64,000 bases of DNA from Pseudomonas sp. Fl4BN1. Its GTDB lineage: Bacteria; Pseudomonadota; Gammaproteobacteria; Pseudomonadales; Pseudomonadaceae. A program made the position numbers and the translations under genes. The first letter of the stretch is position 1; each line of letters begins with the position of its first letter. Below, in pieces: positions 51,988 to 60,973 of this stretch. Where the stretch lies: NCBI RefSeq assembly GCF_009908285.1, contig NZ_JAAARM010000030.1:1-64000 (forward strand). Reading direction: 5' to 3'. Under the pieces are notes generated by a model that was not told the DNA's origin, made no database searches, and saw only the letters and a program-made list of their open reading frames with translations.

Positions 51988-53850
51988 ATGCGACTGCTTT
52001 CCTCCTCCGCGCTTCTCACCGCCCTGTTGCTGGGCGCCGCAAGTACCCAGGCCGCACCGCAGCACGCCATGACCGTCTACGGCGAACCGGCCAAGTACAC
52101 CCAGGGCTTCAGCCACTTCGACTACGTCAACCCCCAGGCCCCGAAAGGCGGGACCCTGCGCCGCTCGGCGATCGAGATCGGCCGCTTTGACCATGTGCTG
52201 CCCTATATCGACAAAGGCATCGGCGTGTCCCAGCTCGACGGCATGGTCTATTCGCCCCTGGCCCTGCGTTCCCTGGACGAGCCCTACACCGTCTACGGCC
52301 TGGTGGCCGAGAAGATGGAGCGCGCCGAAGACGGCCTGTGGCTGCGCTTCTACCTCAACCCCAAGGCTCGCTTTGCCGATAACACGCCGATCACCGCCGA
52401 AGACGTACGCTACAGCTACGAGCTGCTGATGACCCAGGGCAGCATGCGCTACCGCACCCAGTTCGAGGACGTCAAAGGCGTCACCGTGGAATCGCCACGG
52501 GTGGTGCGCTTCGACTTCAAGAACAATGAAAACCGCACCCTGCCCCTGGATATCGCGACCCTGCCGGTGTTCCCCGAACACTGGTGGAAGAGTCGCGACT
52601 TTGCCAATGGCGGCGGCTATGAAGCGCCCCTGGGCAGCGGGCCGTACCGGGTAAGCAAGGTCGACTCGGGCAACAGCATCACTTTCGCCCGCAACCCCGA
52701 CTGGTGGGGCAAGGACCTGCCAGTAAGCCGTGGCCTGTACAACTTCGATCATTTCAGCGTCGAGTACTTCGGTGACATCGACGTCGCCCGCCAGGTGCTG
52801 CGCGGCGGCGCCTACGACTACAACCGTGAATTTTCCGCCACCGGCTACTCCATCGGCTACAGCAGTCCGGCCCTGAGCGATGGCCGCCTGCAAAAGGCCC
52901 ACCTGGCCCAGTCGGCGCCGCAGCCGGCCCAGGGCTACGTGTTCAACCTCGACCGGCCGGTGTTCCAGGACCGCCGGGTGCGCCAGGCCCTGGCCATGCT
53001 CTGGGATTTCGAATGGAGCAACCGGCAGATGATGCGCGACCTGTACATCCGCCAGCAGAGCTTCTTCTCCAACACCTCGCTGGCGGCCCGCAGCCTGCCG
53101 GACGCCGATGAGCTGAAGATCCTCGAACCTCTGCGCGGGCAGATCCCCGACGAAGTCTTCACCCAGGTCTTCGAAGCCCCCAAGACCGATGGCAGCGGCA
53201 ATATTCGCGACAAGCAGCTGCAAGCCCTGGCCCTGCTGGAACAGGCGGGCTGGAAAGCCGAAGGCGATAAGCTGGTGAATGCCCAGGGCGAGCCGCTGAG
53301 CTTCACCTTCCTGATCACCCAAAGCTCCATCGAACGCCTGTTGCTGCCCTACAAGCGCAACCTGGCGCAGATCGGCATCAGCCTGAACATCCGCCGCATC
53401 GACTCTTCGCAATACGTCAACCGCCTGATGGCCAGGGACTACGACATGATCGTCACCGGCTACCCGGTGACCACCTCGCCCGGCATGGAGCTGTACAACT
53501 ACTTCGGCTCGGCCGCGGCCAACGACCCCGGCTCCAACAACTACATGGTGCTGAAGAACCCGGCGGTGGACACCCTGGTCAACGGCCTGGTGAAAGCCAC
53601 CAGCCAACCGGAGATGCTGCGCTATGCCCACGCCCTGGACCGAGTGCTGCAGTGGAACTACTACTGGATCGCCAACTACTACCCGCCGGGCACCTCCACC
53701 GTATGGTGGAACCGCTTCGGCATCCCCAAGGTGCCCGCAAGCAACGATGAAGCCATCGAGAGTTGGTGGGAAGTCAGCAGCACTGCGCTGACCGATGAAC
53801 AAATGGCCGCCGAGCAGATCCGCCGTGGCAAACCCGGAGGACGCCACTGA
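51988..53850 (+). CDS. yejA: Peptide ABC transporter substrate-binding protein YejA
   Basis: Family 5 extracellular binding protein of 620 residues. A signal peptide (LLSSSALLTALLLGAASTQA) is cleaved near residue 22. The mature part starts with MTVYGEPAKYTQGFSHFDYV, typical of YejA. Later stretches ARFADNTPITAEDVRYSYEL and RQALAMLWDFEWSNRQMMRD fit the oligopeptide-binding fold. The start was chosen at 51988 to place the signal peptide first. YejABEF imports oligopeptides and, in Escherichia, microcin C. Confidence 0.93.
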   Translation: MRLLSSSALLTALLLGAASTQAAPQHAMTVYGEPAKYTQGFSHFDYVNPQAPKGGTLRRSAIEIGRFDHVLPYIDKGIGVSQLDGMVYSPLALRSLDEPYTVYGLVAEKMERAEDGLWLRFYLNPKARFADNTPITAEDVRYSYELLMTQGSMRYRTQFEDVKGVTVESPRVVRFDFKNNENRTLPLDIATLPVFPEHWWKSRDFANGGGYEAPLGSGPYRVSKVDSGNSITFARNPDWWGKDLPVSRGLYNFDHFSVEYFGDIDVARQVLRGGAYDYNREFSATGYSIGYSSPALSDGRLQKAHLAQSAPQPAQGYVFNLDRPVFQDRRVRQALAMLWDFEWSNRQMMRDLYIRQQSFFSNTSLAARSLPDADELKILEPLRGQIPDEVFTQVFEAPKTDGSGNIRDKQLQALALLEQAGWKAEGDKLVNAQGEPLSFTFLITQSSIERLLLPYKRNLAQIGISLNIRRIDSSQYVNRLMARDYDMIVTGYPVTTSPGMELYNYFGSAAANDPGSNNYMVLKNPAVDTLVNGLVKATSQPEMLRYAHALDRVLQWNYYWIANYYPPGTSTVWWNRFGIPKVPASNDEAIESWWEVSSTALTDEQMAAEQIRRGKPGGRH

Positions 53851-54914
53851 TGCTGGCCTATATTCTGCGGCGCCTGCTGCTGATCATTCCGACCCTGTTG
53901 ATCATCCTCCTGGTGAATTTCGTCATCGTCCAGGCCGCCCCCGGCGGGCCGGTGGAACAGGCCATCGCTCGCCTGCAAGGCATCGGCGGCGGTGGCAGTG
54001 TCGGCGGTTCCGCCGACGTCATGAGCAGCAGCGGCTCCCGGGCCAGCCGCGGCCTGGATCCCAAGCTGATCGAGGACATCGAGAAACAATACGGCTTCGA
54101 CAAACCGGCCCACGAACGCCTATGGCTGATGCTCAAGAACTACGCCCGGCTGGACTTCGGCAAGAGCTTCTTTCGCGGCGCCACGGTCACCGACCTGATC
54201 CTGGAAAAGATGCCGGTGACCATCTCCCTCGGCCTCTGGGCGACCCTGATCACCTACCTGGTGTCGATCCCCCTGGGCATTCGCAAGGCGGTGCACCACG
54301 GCAGCCACTTCGACATCTGGAGCAGCACCGCGATCATCATCGGCTACGCCATGCCGGCGTTCCTGTTCGCCATGTTCCTGATCGTGCTGTTCGCCGGTGG
54401 CACCTCGCTGAACTGGTTCCCGGTGCGCGGGCTGGTCTCGGACAACTTCGAGCAACTGAGCACCCTGGGCAAGATCGCCGACTACTTCTGGCACCTGGTG
54501 CTGCCGGTGACCTCGCTGGTGATCGGCGGCTTCGCTACCCTGACCATCCTCACCAAGAACTCCTTCCTCAACGAGATCACCCGCCAGTACGTGGTCACCG
54601 CCCGGGCCAAGGGCCTGAGCGAACGCCGGGTGCTGTATGGCCACGTATTCCGCAACGCCATGCTGCTGGTGGTGTCGGGGATTCCCCAGGCCTTCATCAG
54701 TGTGTTCTTCGCCGGCTCGCTGCTGATCGAGGTGATCTTCTCCCTCGATGGCCTGGGCCGCATGAGCTACGAGGCCGCCGTGTCCCGTGACTACCCGGTG
54801 GTGTTTGGCTCGCTGTTCATCTTCACCCTGTTCGGCCTCTTGATAAAACTCATCGGCGACCTGTGCTACACCCTGGTCGACCCGCGTATCGACTTCGCCG
54901 CGAGGAACGTCTGA
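53850..54914 (+). CDS. yejB: Peptide ABC transporter permease YejB
   Basis: DppB-type permease of 354 residues with about six transmembrane helices. The N-terminus LAYILRRLLLIIPTLLIILL is typical, and a Gly/Ser-rich extracytoplasmic loop follows at 45-70. The EAA loop ARAKGLSERRVLYGHVFRNA lies near 250-270. Start overlaps the yejA stop by one base and the end overlaps yejE start (TGATG). Confidence 0.94.
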   Translation: MLAYILRRLLLIIPTLLIILLVNFVIVQAAPGGPVEQAIARLQGIGGGGSVGGSADVMSSSGSRASRGLDPKLIEDIEKQYGFDKPAHERLWLMLKNYARLDFGKSFFRGATVTDLILEKMPVTISLGLWATLITYLVSIPLGIRKAVHHGSHFDIWSSTAIIIGYAMPAFLFAMFLIVLFAGGTSLNWFPVRGLVSDNFEQLSTLGKIADYFWHLVLPVTSLVIGGFATLTILTKNSFLNEITRQYVVTARAKGLSERRVLYGHVFRNAMLLVVSGIPQAFISVFFAGSLLIEVIFSLDGLGRMSYEAAVSRDYPVVFGSLFIFTLFGLLIKLIGDLCYTLVDPRIDFAARNV

Positions 54915-55936
54915 TGTTCACGCTTTCTCCCCTGGCGCGCCGACGCTTCGAGCGTTTCAAGAAAAACCGCCGTGGCTGGTGGTCGCTGTGGCTGTTCATC
55001 GGCCTGTTCATCCTCACCCTCGGCGGCGAGCTGATCGCCAACGACAAACCGCTGGTGGTCAGCTACCAGGGCTCGCTGTATTTCCCGGTGTTCAAGCGCT
55101 ACACCGAGCAGGAATTCGGCGGCCAGCTGCCATTCCAGGCCGACTACCGCAGCGACTACGTGCAGCAACTGATCCGCAAGGACGGTGGCTGGCTGCTGTT
55201 CCCACCGGTGCCCTTCAGTGAGGACACGCCCAACTACGACCTCAGCCAACCCGCCCCCAGCCCGCCGAGCACCGTCAATTGGCTGGGCACCGACGACCAG
55301 GCCCGGGATGTACTGGCGCGAGTGATCTACGGTGCCCGGGTATCGATCCTGTTTGCCCTGGCGCTGACCGCCATCAGCGCCCTGATCGGCATCGCCGCCG
55401 GCGCCCTGCAAGGCTACTACGGCGGCTGGATCGACCTCCTCGGCCAGCGCCTGCTGGAGGTCTGGTCGGGGCTGCCGGTGCTATACCTGCTGATCATTCT
55501 CTCGGGGTTCGTCGAACCGAACTTCTGGTGGCTGCTGGGAATCATGGCACTGTTCTCCTGGCTCGCCCTGGTGGACGTGGTGCGTGCCGAGTTCCTGCGC
55601 GGGCGCAACCTGGAATACGTCAAGGCCGCCCGGGCCCTGGGCCTGACCGACCGCAAGATCATCCTGCGGCACATCCTGCCCAACGCCATGAACGCGACCC
55701 TGAGCTACCTGCCGTTCATCCTCACCGGCGCCATCTCGACCCTCACCGCCCTGGACTTCCTCGGCTTCGGCATGCCCGCCGGCAGCGCCTCCCTGGGCGA
55801 ACTGATCGGCCAGGGCAAGCAGAACCTGCAGGCACCCTGGCTGGGACTGACGGCGTTCTTCACCCTGGCGCTGATTCTCTCGTTGCTGGTGTTTATCGGC
55901 GAGGCGCTGCGTGATGCCTTTGACCCACGATCGTGA
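54914..55936 (+). CDS. yejE: Peptide ABC transporter permease YejE
   Basis: DppC-type permease of 340 residues. The cytosolic N-terminus LARRRFERFKKNRRGWWSLW precedes helix one; a large periplasmic loop contains NWLGTDDQARDVLARVIYG. The EAA loop ARALGLTDRKIILRHILPNA is near 238-257. The ATG at 54914 overlaps the yejB stop, so the longer ORF start inside yejB is rejected. Confidence 0.94.
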   Translation: MFTLSPLARRRFERFKKNRRGWWSLWLFIGLFILTLGGELIANDKPLVVSYQGSLYFPVFKRYTEQEFGGQLPFQADYRSDYVQQLIRKDGGWLLFPPVPFSEDTPNYDLSQPAPSPPSTVNWLGTDDQARDVLARVIYGARVSILFALALTAISALIGIAAGALQGYYGGWIDLLGQRLLEVWSGLPVLYLLIILSGFVEPNFWWLLGIMALFSWLALVDVVRAEFLRGRNLEYVKAARALGLTDRKIILRHILPNAMNATLSYLPFILTGAISTLTALDFLGFGMPAGSASLGELIGQGKQNLQAPWLGLTAFFTLALILSLLVFIGEALRDAFDPRS

Positions 55937-55950
55937 AGCGGATTGAACCA

Positions 55951-57525
55951 ATGACCGACAACCTGATTGAAATCCGCCAGCTCGACGTGGCCTTCGGCGA
56001 GCAACGCGTAGTCCGCAACCTGAACCTGGATATCCGCCCCGGCGAATGCCTGGCGCTGGTGGGCGAGTCCGGCTCGGGCAAGTCGGTGACCGCCCACTCG
56101 ATCCTGCAACTGCTGCCGCAGACCGGCTGCAGCAGCAGCGGCAGCGTGCGCTATCGCGGCCAGGAACTGATCGGCGCCGACGCCGCGACCCTGCAGAAGC
56201 TGCGGGGCAACCGCATCGCGATGATCTTCCAGGAGCCGATGACCTCGCTCAATCCGCTGCACAGCATCGAGAAGCAGATCGGCGAGACCCTGCTGCTGCA
56301 CCGTGGCCTGGGCGGCAAGGAAGCCCAGGCACGGATCCTCGAACTGCTGGAGCTGGTTGGCATTCAAAAACCCAGGGAACGCCTCAAAGCCTACCCGCAC
56401 CAACTCTCCGGCGGCCAGCGCCAACGGGTGATGATCGCCATGGCCCTGGCCTGCGAGCCGGAACTGCTGATCGCCGACGAGCCGACCACCGCCCTCGACG
56501 TCACGGTGCAACGCAAGATCCTGCTGCTGCTCAAGTCCCTGCAACAGCGCCTGGGCATGTCGCTGCTGCTGATCAGCCACGACCTCAACCTGGTGCGGCG
56601 CATCGCCCAGCGGGTGTGCGTGATGAAGGCCGGGGAGATCGTCGAACAGGCCGATTGCGAAACCCTGTTCAACACCCCGCAACATCCCTACAGCTGCGAG
56701 CTGCTGCACGCCGAACCCGAGGGCGAACCCCTGTGCCTCGACACCCGGAAAACCGTGCTGGAAGTGGACCACCTCAGCGTCCAATTCCAGATTGCCGGCG
56801 GCCTGTTCCGGCGCAAGGAGTATCTGCGGGCAGTAGACGGCATCAGCCTCAGCGTGCAGCAAGGCAAGACCCTGGGAATTGTCGGCGAGTCCGGCTCGGG
56901 CAAATCGACCCTGGGCCAGGCGATCCTGCGCTTGCTGGATTCCCAGGGCGGCATCCGCTTCCAGGGCCAGGCCCTGGATGGCCTCGATCAGAAACAGCTA
57001 CGGCCTTGGCGCAAGCAGATGCAGGTGGTGTTCCAGGACCCGTTCGGCAGCCTCAGCCCACGCATGTCGGTGGCGCAGATCATCAGCGAAGGCCTGGAAG
57101 TACACAGCCAGTACGATGCCAGGCAGTGTGATGAACAAGTGGTCCGCGCCCTGGAAGAAGTTGACCTGGACCCGGAGAGTCGCCATCGCTACCCCCACGA
57201 GTTTTCCGGCGGCCAACGCCAGCGCATCGCCATTGCCCGGGCCCTGGTGCTCAAGCCGGCGCTGATCCTGCTGGACGAACCGACCTCGGCCCTGGACCGC
57301 ACCGTGCAAAAACAAGTGGTGCTGCTCCTGCGTCAACTGCAGGAAAAGTACGGCCTGACCTACCTGTTCATCAGCCATGACCTGGCTGTGGTGCGAGCGT
57401 TGGCCCACGACATGATCGTGATCAAGGACGGCAAAGTCGTGGAGCGCGGCCCCAGCCATGAAGTGTTCGACGCACCGCAACACCCCTACACCCAGGAGCT
57501 GCTCGCCGCCGCCCAGCCCGGCTGA
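55951..57525 (+). CDS. yejF: Peptide ABC transporter ATPase YejF (fused dimer)
   Basis: Protein of 524 residues containing two ABC ATPase domains. Each has a Walker A (both GESGSGKS), signature (LSGGQRQRVMIAMAL and FSGGQRQRIAIARAL) and Walker B (LLIADEPTTALD and LILLDEPTSALD). The two halves are joined by an oligopeptide-type C-terminal linker (HPYSCELL). The ATG at 55951 is preferred over a GTG six codons upstream. It ends the yej operon; a triple REP array follows. Confidence 0.94.
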   Translation: MTDNLIEIRQLDVAFGEQRVVRNLNLDIRPGECLALVGESGSGKSVTAHSILQLLPQTGCSSSGSVRYRGQELIGADAATLQKLRGNRIAMIFQEPMTSLNPLHSIEKQIGETLLLHRGLGGKEAQARILELLELVGIQKPRERLKAYPHQLSGGQRQRVMIAMALACEPELLIADEPTTALDVTVQRKILLLLKSLQQRLGMSLLLISHDLNLVRRIAQRVCVMKAGEIVEQADCETLFNTPQHPYSCELLHAEPEGEPLCLDTRKTVLEVDHLSVQFQIAGGLFRRKEYLRAVDGISLSVQQGKTLGIVGESGSGKSTLGQAILRLLDSQGGIRFQGQALDGLDQKQLRPWRKQMQVVFQDPFGSLSPRMSVAQIISEGLEVHSQYDARQCDEQVVRALEEVDLDPESRHRYPHEFSGGQRQRIAIARALVLKPALILLDEPTSALDRTVQKQVVLLLRQLQEKYGLTYLFISHDLAVVRALAHDMIVIKDGKVVERGPSHEVFDAPQHPYTQELLAAAQPG

Positions 57526-57528
57526 CTG

Positions 57529-57834
57529 CTGCAGGAGCTGGCTTGCCAGCGAAGGCGTCCGCAAGACCAGCGCCCCATCCAAAGGCCCCTTCGCCGGCAA
57601 GCCGGCTCCTACAAGATCCGTGGCAACCTCCCGACCTGTAGGAGCTGGCTTGCCAGCGAAGGCGTCCGCAAGACCAGCGCCCCATCCAAGGGCCCATTCG
57701 CCGGCAAGCCGGCTCCTACAAGATCCGTGGCAACCTCCCGACCTGTAGGAGCTGGCTTGCCAGCGAAGGCGTCCGCAAGAGCGACGCCCCATCCAAGGGC
57801 CCCATTCGCCGGCAAGCCGACGCCTGCAAATCGG
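57529..57834. repeat. 107-bp tandem REP array, three units
   Basis: Three consecutive units, each with a forward REP core (GTAGGAGCTGGCTTGCCAGCG) and an inverted core (CGCCGGCAAGCCGGCTCCTAC). Copies of GGCGTCCGCAAGA start at 57554, 57661 and 57768, an exact 107-base period. Units one and two are nearly identical; the third diverges at its end. The array fills the gap between yejF and the sigma-54 activator gene. Confidence 0.92.
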
Positions 57835-57869
57835 GCATAATCCCTGGCGCTCATTTTCAGGATGCCCGC

Positions 57870-59288
57870 ATGAACGACAGCGAAAGCCTCAAGGATTACC
57901 AGCGCGTCCGCCAACTGGCGATCCGCTCGCTGTTCGAGATCATCGAGCAGTCCAGCGAGGGCACGGTGATCGTCGACCGCGACGCCAATATCGTCTGGAT
58001 GAACCAGCGTTATGCCCGGCGCTTTGGCCTGGAGTCCGCCGAGTTCGCCATCGGCAAGCCCTGCGAAAGTGTGATCCCCGGCAGCCTGCTGCGCGAAGTG
58101 GTGCGCACCGGCCGGCCGATCCTCCTGGACATGCAGGACACGCCCAAGGAACCCCTGGTGGTGATGCGCCTGCCGATCCACGACGACGCCGGCACGGTGA
58201 TCGGTGCCATCGGCTTTGCCTTGTTCGACGAGCTGCGCAGCCTGTCGCCGATGCTCAAGCGCTACCTGAGCATGCAGGAAGAACTGGCCTCCACCCGCTC
58301 CTTGCTGCAGGCCCGGCAGACCAAGTACAACTTCGCCCACTTCATCGGCACCAGCGCCGCCAGCCTGGAGGTCAAGCGCCGTGCCCGGCGCGGGGCCAGC
58401 GCCGAATCGCCGATATTGCTGCAAGGCGAAACCGGCACCGGCAAGGAGCTGCTGGCCCAGGCCATCCACGCCGCGTCGCCACGGGCCCACAAGCCCTTTG
58501 TCAGCATCAACAGCGCGGCAATTCCCGAGGCCTTGCTGGAGGCCGAATTCTTCGGCACCGCCCCCGGCGCCTTTACTGGCGCCGACCGCAAGGGGCGCCC
58601 GGGCAAGTTGCAGATCGCCCAGGGCGGCAGCCTGTTCCTCGATGAAATCGGCGACATGCCGCTGCCCCTGCAGAGCAAGCTGCTGCGGGTACTGCAGGAA
58701 AAAGAGTTCGAACCGGTGGGCTCCAACGAGGTGATCCACAGCGATGTGCGGATCATCGCCGCCACCTCCACCGACCTTGAGGCGGCGATCAAGCACGGCG
58801 AATTTCGCGCCGACCTGTACTACCGGCTGAACGTGCTGCCGATCCAGGTGCCGGCGTTGCGCGAACGCCTGGACGACCTGCCGGCCCTGAGCGAGGGGAT
58901 TCTCGAAGAGCTGCGCAGCCAGCATGAGCTGGACCCGCAGGCACTGGCCCTGCTGGCCCAGCATGCCTGGCCGGGCAATATCCGCGAATTGCGCAACGTG
59001 CTGGAGCGCGCGGCGCTGCTCAGCGATGACCTGGTGCTCGGGGCTGCGGATATTCGCGCGGCCATCGGCAGCTTCAGCCCGCTGCAGCGTAATGAAGCCC
59101 CGCTGCCGACCGAGTCACCGGACCAGGAAACCTTCGCCGCGGCCCGAGAGCGATTCGATCGGCAACTGATCCACACCACCCTGGCCCAATGTGCCGGCAA
59201 GGTAGACGAAGCGGCCCGGCTCCTGGGGCTGGGCCGCTCCACCCTATACAAGAAGATGGCAGCGCTGGGGCTTGCAGAGTCTCAATAA
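57870..59288 (+). CDS. hbcR: Sigma-54-dependent activator of 3-hydroxybutyrate catabolism (HbcR-like)
   Basis: Enhancer-binding protein of 472 residues: N-terminal PAS domain (about 20-130, SSEGTVIVDRDANIVWMNQR), AAA+ domain (about 150-390) with GETGTGKE, the GAFTGA loop and GSLFLDEIGDMPLP, and a C-terminal Fis-type helix-turn-helix (ARLLGLGRSTLYKKMAALGL). P. aeruginosa PA2005 has the same domains and neighbours and controls (R)-3-hydroxybutyrate use. The genes that follow and a sigma-54 promoter at 59503 support the same role. Candidate binding sites of form TCTC-N6-GAGA begin at the very end of this gene. Confidence 0.87.
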   Translation: MNDSESLKDYQRVRQLAIRSLFEIIEQSSEGTVIVDRDANIVWMNQRYARRFGLESAEFAIGKPCESVIPGSLLREVVRTGRPILLDMQDTPKEPLVVMRLPIHDDAGTVIGAIGFALFDELRSLSPMLKRYLSMQEELASTRSLLQARQTKYNFAHFIGTSAASLEVKRRARRGASAESPILLQGETGTGKELLAQAIHAASPRAHKPFVSINSAAIPEALLEAEFFGTAPGAFTGADRKGRPGKLQIAQGGSLFLDEIGDMPLPLQSKLLRVLQEKEFEPVGSNEVIHSDVRIIAATSTDLEAAIKHGEFRADLYYRLNVLPIQVPALRERLDDLPALSEGILEELRSQHELDPQALALLAQHAWPGNIRELRNVLERAALLSDDLVLGAADIRAAIGSFSPLQRNEAPLPTESPDQETFAAARERFDRQLIHTTLAQCAGKVDEAARLLGLGRSTLYKKMAALGLAESQ

Positions 59289-59439
59289 AGAGACATAAAT
59301 CTCCATTTGGAGAACTTGCCGATCGCGCTGCGCGCTTTTCGCTGGCAAGCCAGCTCCTACGGTGGGCTGAACGATCTCTGTAGGAGCTGGCTTGCCAGCG
59401 AAGAGGCCGGCCAACCCAAAAAAATCTCAAAACAGAGAC
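59279..59439. promoter_or_regulatory. Three TCTC-N6-GAGA inverted repeats, candidate activator sites
   Basis: Sites are at 59280-59293 (AATAAA spacer, arms extended to GTCTC/GAGAC), 59300-59313 (CATTTG) and 59425-59438 (AAAACA). The first two are exactly 20 bases apart, two helical turns. The third lies 65 bases upstream of the sigma-54 promoter. Upstream inverted repeats are what an enhancer-binding protein needs. Confidence 0.6.
59338..59404. repeat. REP pair within the hydroxybutyrate operon control region
   Basis: An inverted core CGCTGGCAAGCCAGCTCCTAC and a forward core GTAGGAGCTGGCTTGCCAGCG are separated by 19 bases. The pair lies between the second and third TCTC-N6-GAGA sites, as if inserted into the enhancer region. 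Confidence 0.85.
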
Positions 59440-59502
59440 AATCAACTCCGGTCCGTCCCTAGAAAAATAAAAATATTCATATATTTCAATTAGTTACACA
59501 GA

Positions 59503-59518
59503 TGGCACAGTTCTCGCT
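59503..59518 (+). promoter_or_regulatory. Sigma-54 promoter of the hydroxybutyrate operon
   Basis: TGGCACAGTTCTCGCT matches the -24/-12 form with GG (59504-59505) and GC (59516-59517) ten bases apart. It ends 56 bases before the permease start codon and follows a sigma-54 activator gene. Confidence 0.8.
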
Positions 59519-59574
59519 ACAAGCCTCTCCACACGCAACACCCGACAACAATAACAATCCTGGAGAGACACACC

Positions 59575-60966
59575 ATGAGTGTGATCATTGCCTTGGCAGC
59601 CCTGGCGCTGCTGATGCTGGCTGCCTACCGTGGCTACAGCGTTATCCTGTTTGCCCCCATCGCCGCCCTCGGCGCGGTGCTGCTCACCGATCCCTCCGCC
59701 GTAGCGCCCGCCTTTACCGGGGTGTTCATGGAGAAAATGGTCGGTTTCATCAAGCTGTACTTCCCGGTGTTCCTGCTCGGCGCGGTGTTCGGCAAGCTGA
59801 TCGAACTGTCGGGTTTCTCGCGCTCCATCGTCGCCGCGGCGATCAAGCTGCTCGGCACCCGCCAGGCGATGCTGGTGATCGTGCTGGTCTGCGCCCTGCT
59901 GACCTACGGCGGCGTGTCGCTGTTCGTGGTGGTGTTCGCGGTCTACCCGTTCGCCGCCGAGATGTTCCGCCAAAGCAATATTCCCAAGCGGTTGATTCCG
60001 GCGACCATCGCCCTCGGTGCGTTCTCTTTCACCATGGACGCCCTGCCCGGCACTCCGCAGATCCAGAACATCATCCCCAGCACTTTCTTCAACACCACCG
60101 CCTGGGCCGCGCCCTGGCTGGGGGTGATCGGCACCATCTTCGTGTTCTGCGCCGGCATGCTGTTCCTCCAGCGCCAGCGCAACAAGGCGCAGAAGGCCGG
60201 CGAAGGCTACGGCACCGAGCTGCGCAACGAGCCGGAAACCGCCGAAGACCTGCAACTGCCCAACCCCTGGGTCGCCCTCTCGCCGCTGTTGCTGGTGGGG
60301 GTGATGAACCTGCTGTTCACCCACTGGATTCCCCAGTGGTACGGCAAGACCCACAGCCTCAGCCTGCCGGGCATGACGCAGCCTGTGACCACCGAGATCG
60401 CCAAGCTCACCGCCATCTGGGCAGTGCAGGCCGCATTACTGCTGGGCATCCTGATGGTGCTGGTGTGCGGCTTCTCGGCGATCCGCAGCAAGCTCGCCGA
60501 AGGCAGCAAGAGCGCGGTCAGCGGCGCCCTGCTGGCGGCCATGAACACCGCTTCGGAATACGGTTTCGGCGCGGTGATTGCCTCCCTGCCGGGTTTCCTG
60601 GTGTTGGCCGACTGGCTGAAAAGCATCCCCAACCCACTGGTCAACGAAGCCATTACCGTGACCCTGCTGGCGGGCATCACCGGCTCGGCCTCGGGGGGCA
60701 TGAGCATCGCCCTGGCAGCGATGTCCGACAGCTTCATCAACGCCGCCCACGCCGCCAACATCCCTCTGGAAGTGCTGCACCGGGTGGCCGCCATGGCCAG
60801 CGGCGGCATGGACACCCTGCCCCACAACGGCGCGGTGATCACCCTGCTGGCGGTCACCGGGCTGACCCACCGCGAAGCCTACAAGGACATTTTCTGCATT
60901 ACCCTGATCAAGACCCTGGCGGTGTTTGTCGTCATCGCCACTTTCTACGCCACCGGCATTGTGTGA
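59575..60966 (+). CDS. GntP-family permease, probable 3-hydroxybutyrate transporter
   Basis: Membrane permease of 463 residues with about 12 hydrophobic segments. Family stretches such as GAVFGKLIELSGFSRSIV, LTYGGVSLFVVVFAVYPFA and ITGSASGGMSIAL are present. The ATG at 59575 follows TGGAGAGACA. It is the first gene of an operon with 3-hydroxybutyrate dehydrogenase, which points to 3-hydroxybutyrate uptake; the family otherwise carries gluconate and related acids. Confidence 0.88.
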   Translation: MSVIIALAALALLMLAAYRGYSVILFAPIAALGAVLLTDPSAVAPAFTGVFMEKMVGFIKLYFPVFLLGAVFGKLIELSGFSRSIVAAAIKLLGTRQAMLVIVLVCALLTYGGVSLFVVVFAVYPFAAEMFRQSNIPKRLIPATIALGAFSFTMDALPGTPQIQNIIPSTFFNTTAWAAPWLGVIGTIFVFCAGMLFLQRQRNKAQKAGEGYGTELRNEPETAEDLQLPNPWVALSPLLLVGVMNLLFTHWIPQWYGKTHSLSLPGMTQPVTTEIAKLTAIWAVQAALLLGILMVLVCGFSAIRSKLAEGSKSAVSGALLAAMNTASEYGFGAVIASLPGFLVLADWLKSIPNPLVNEAITVTLLAGITGSASGGMSIALAAMSDSFINAAHAANIPLEVLHRVAAMASGGMDTLPHNGAVITLLAVTGLTHREAYKDIFCITLIKTLAVFVVIATFYATGIV

Positions 60967-60973
60967 GGTATTC

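Noticed and set aside
51976..53847. 623-codon minus-strand open frame opposite yejA
   Set aside because: Mirror frame of yejA with the Gly/Ala/Val/His-rich look of antisense translation; no start signal or motif.
57529..57834. Possible CRISPR array because of regularly spaced repeats
   Set aside because: Only three units of 107 bases made of inverted REP cores with near-identical spacers; no short direct repeats with unique spacers and no cas genes.
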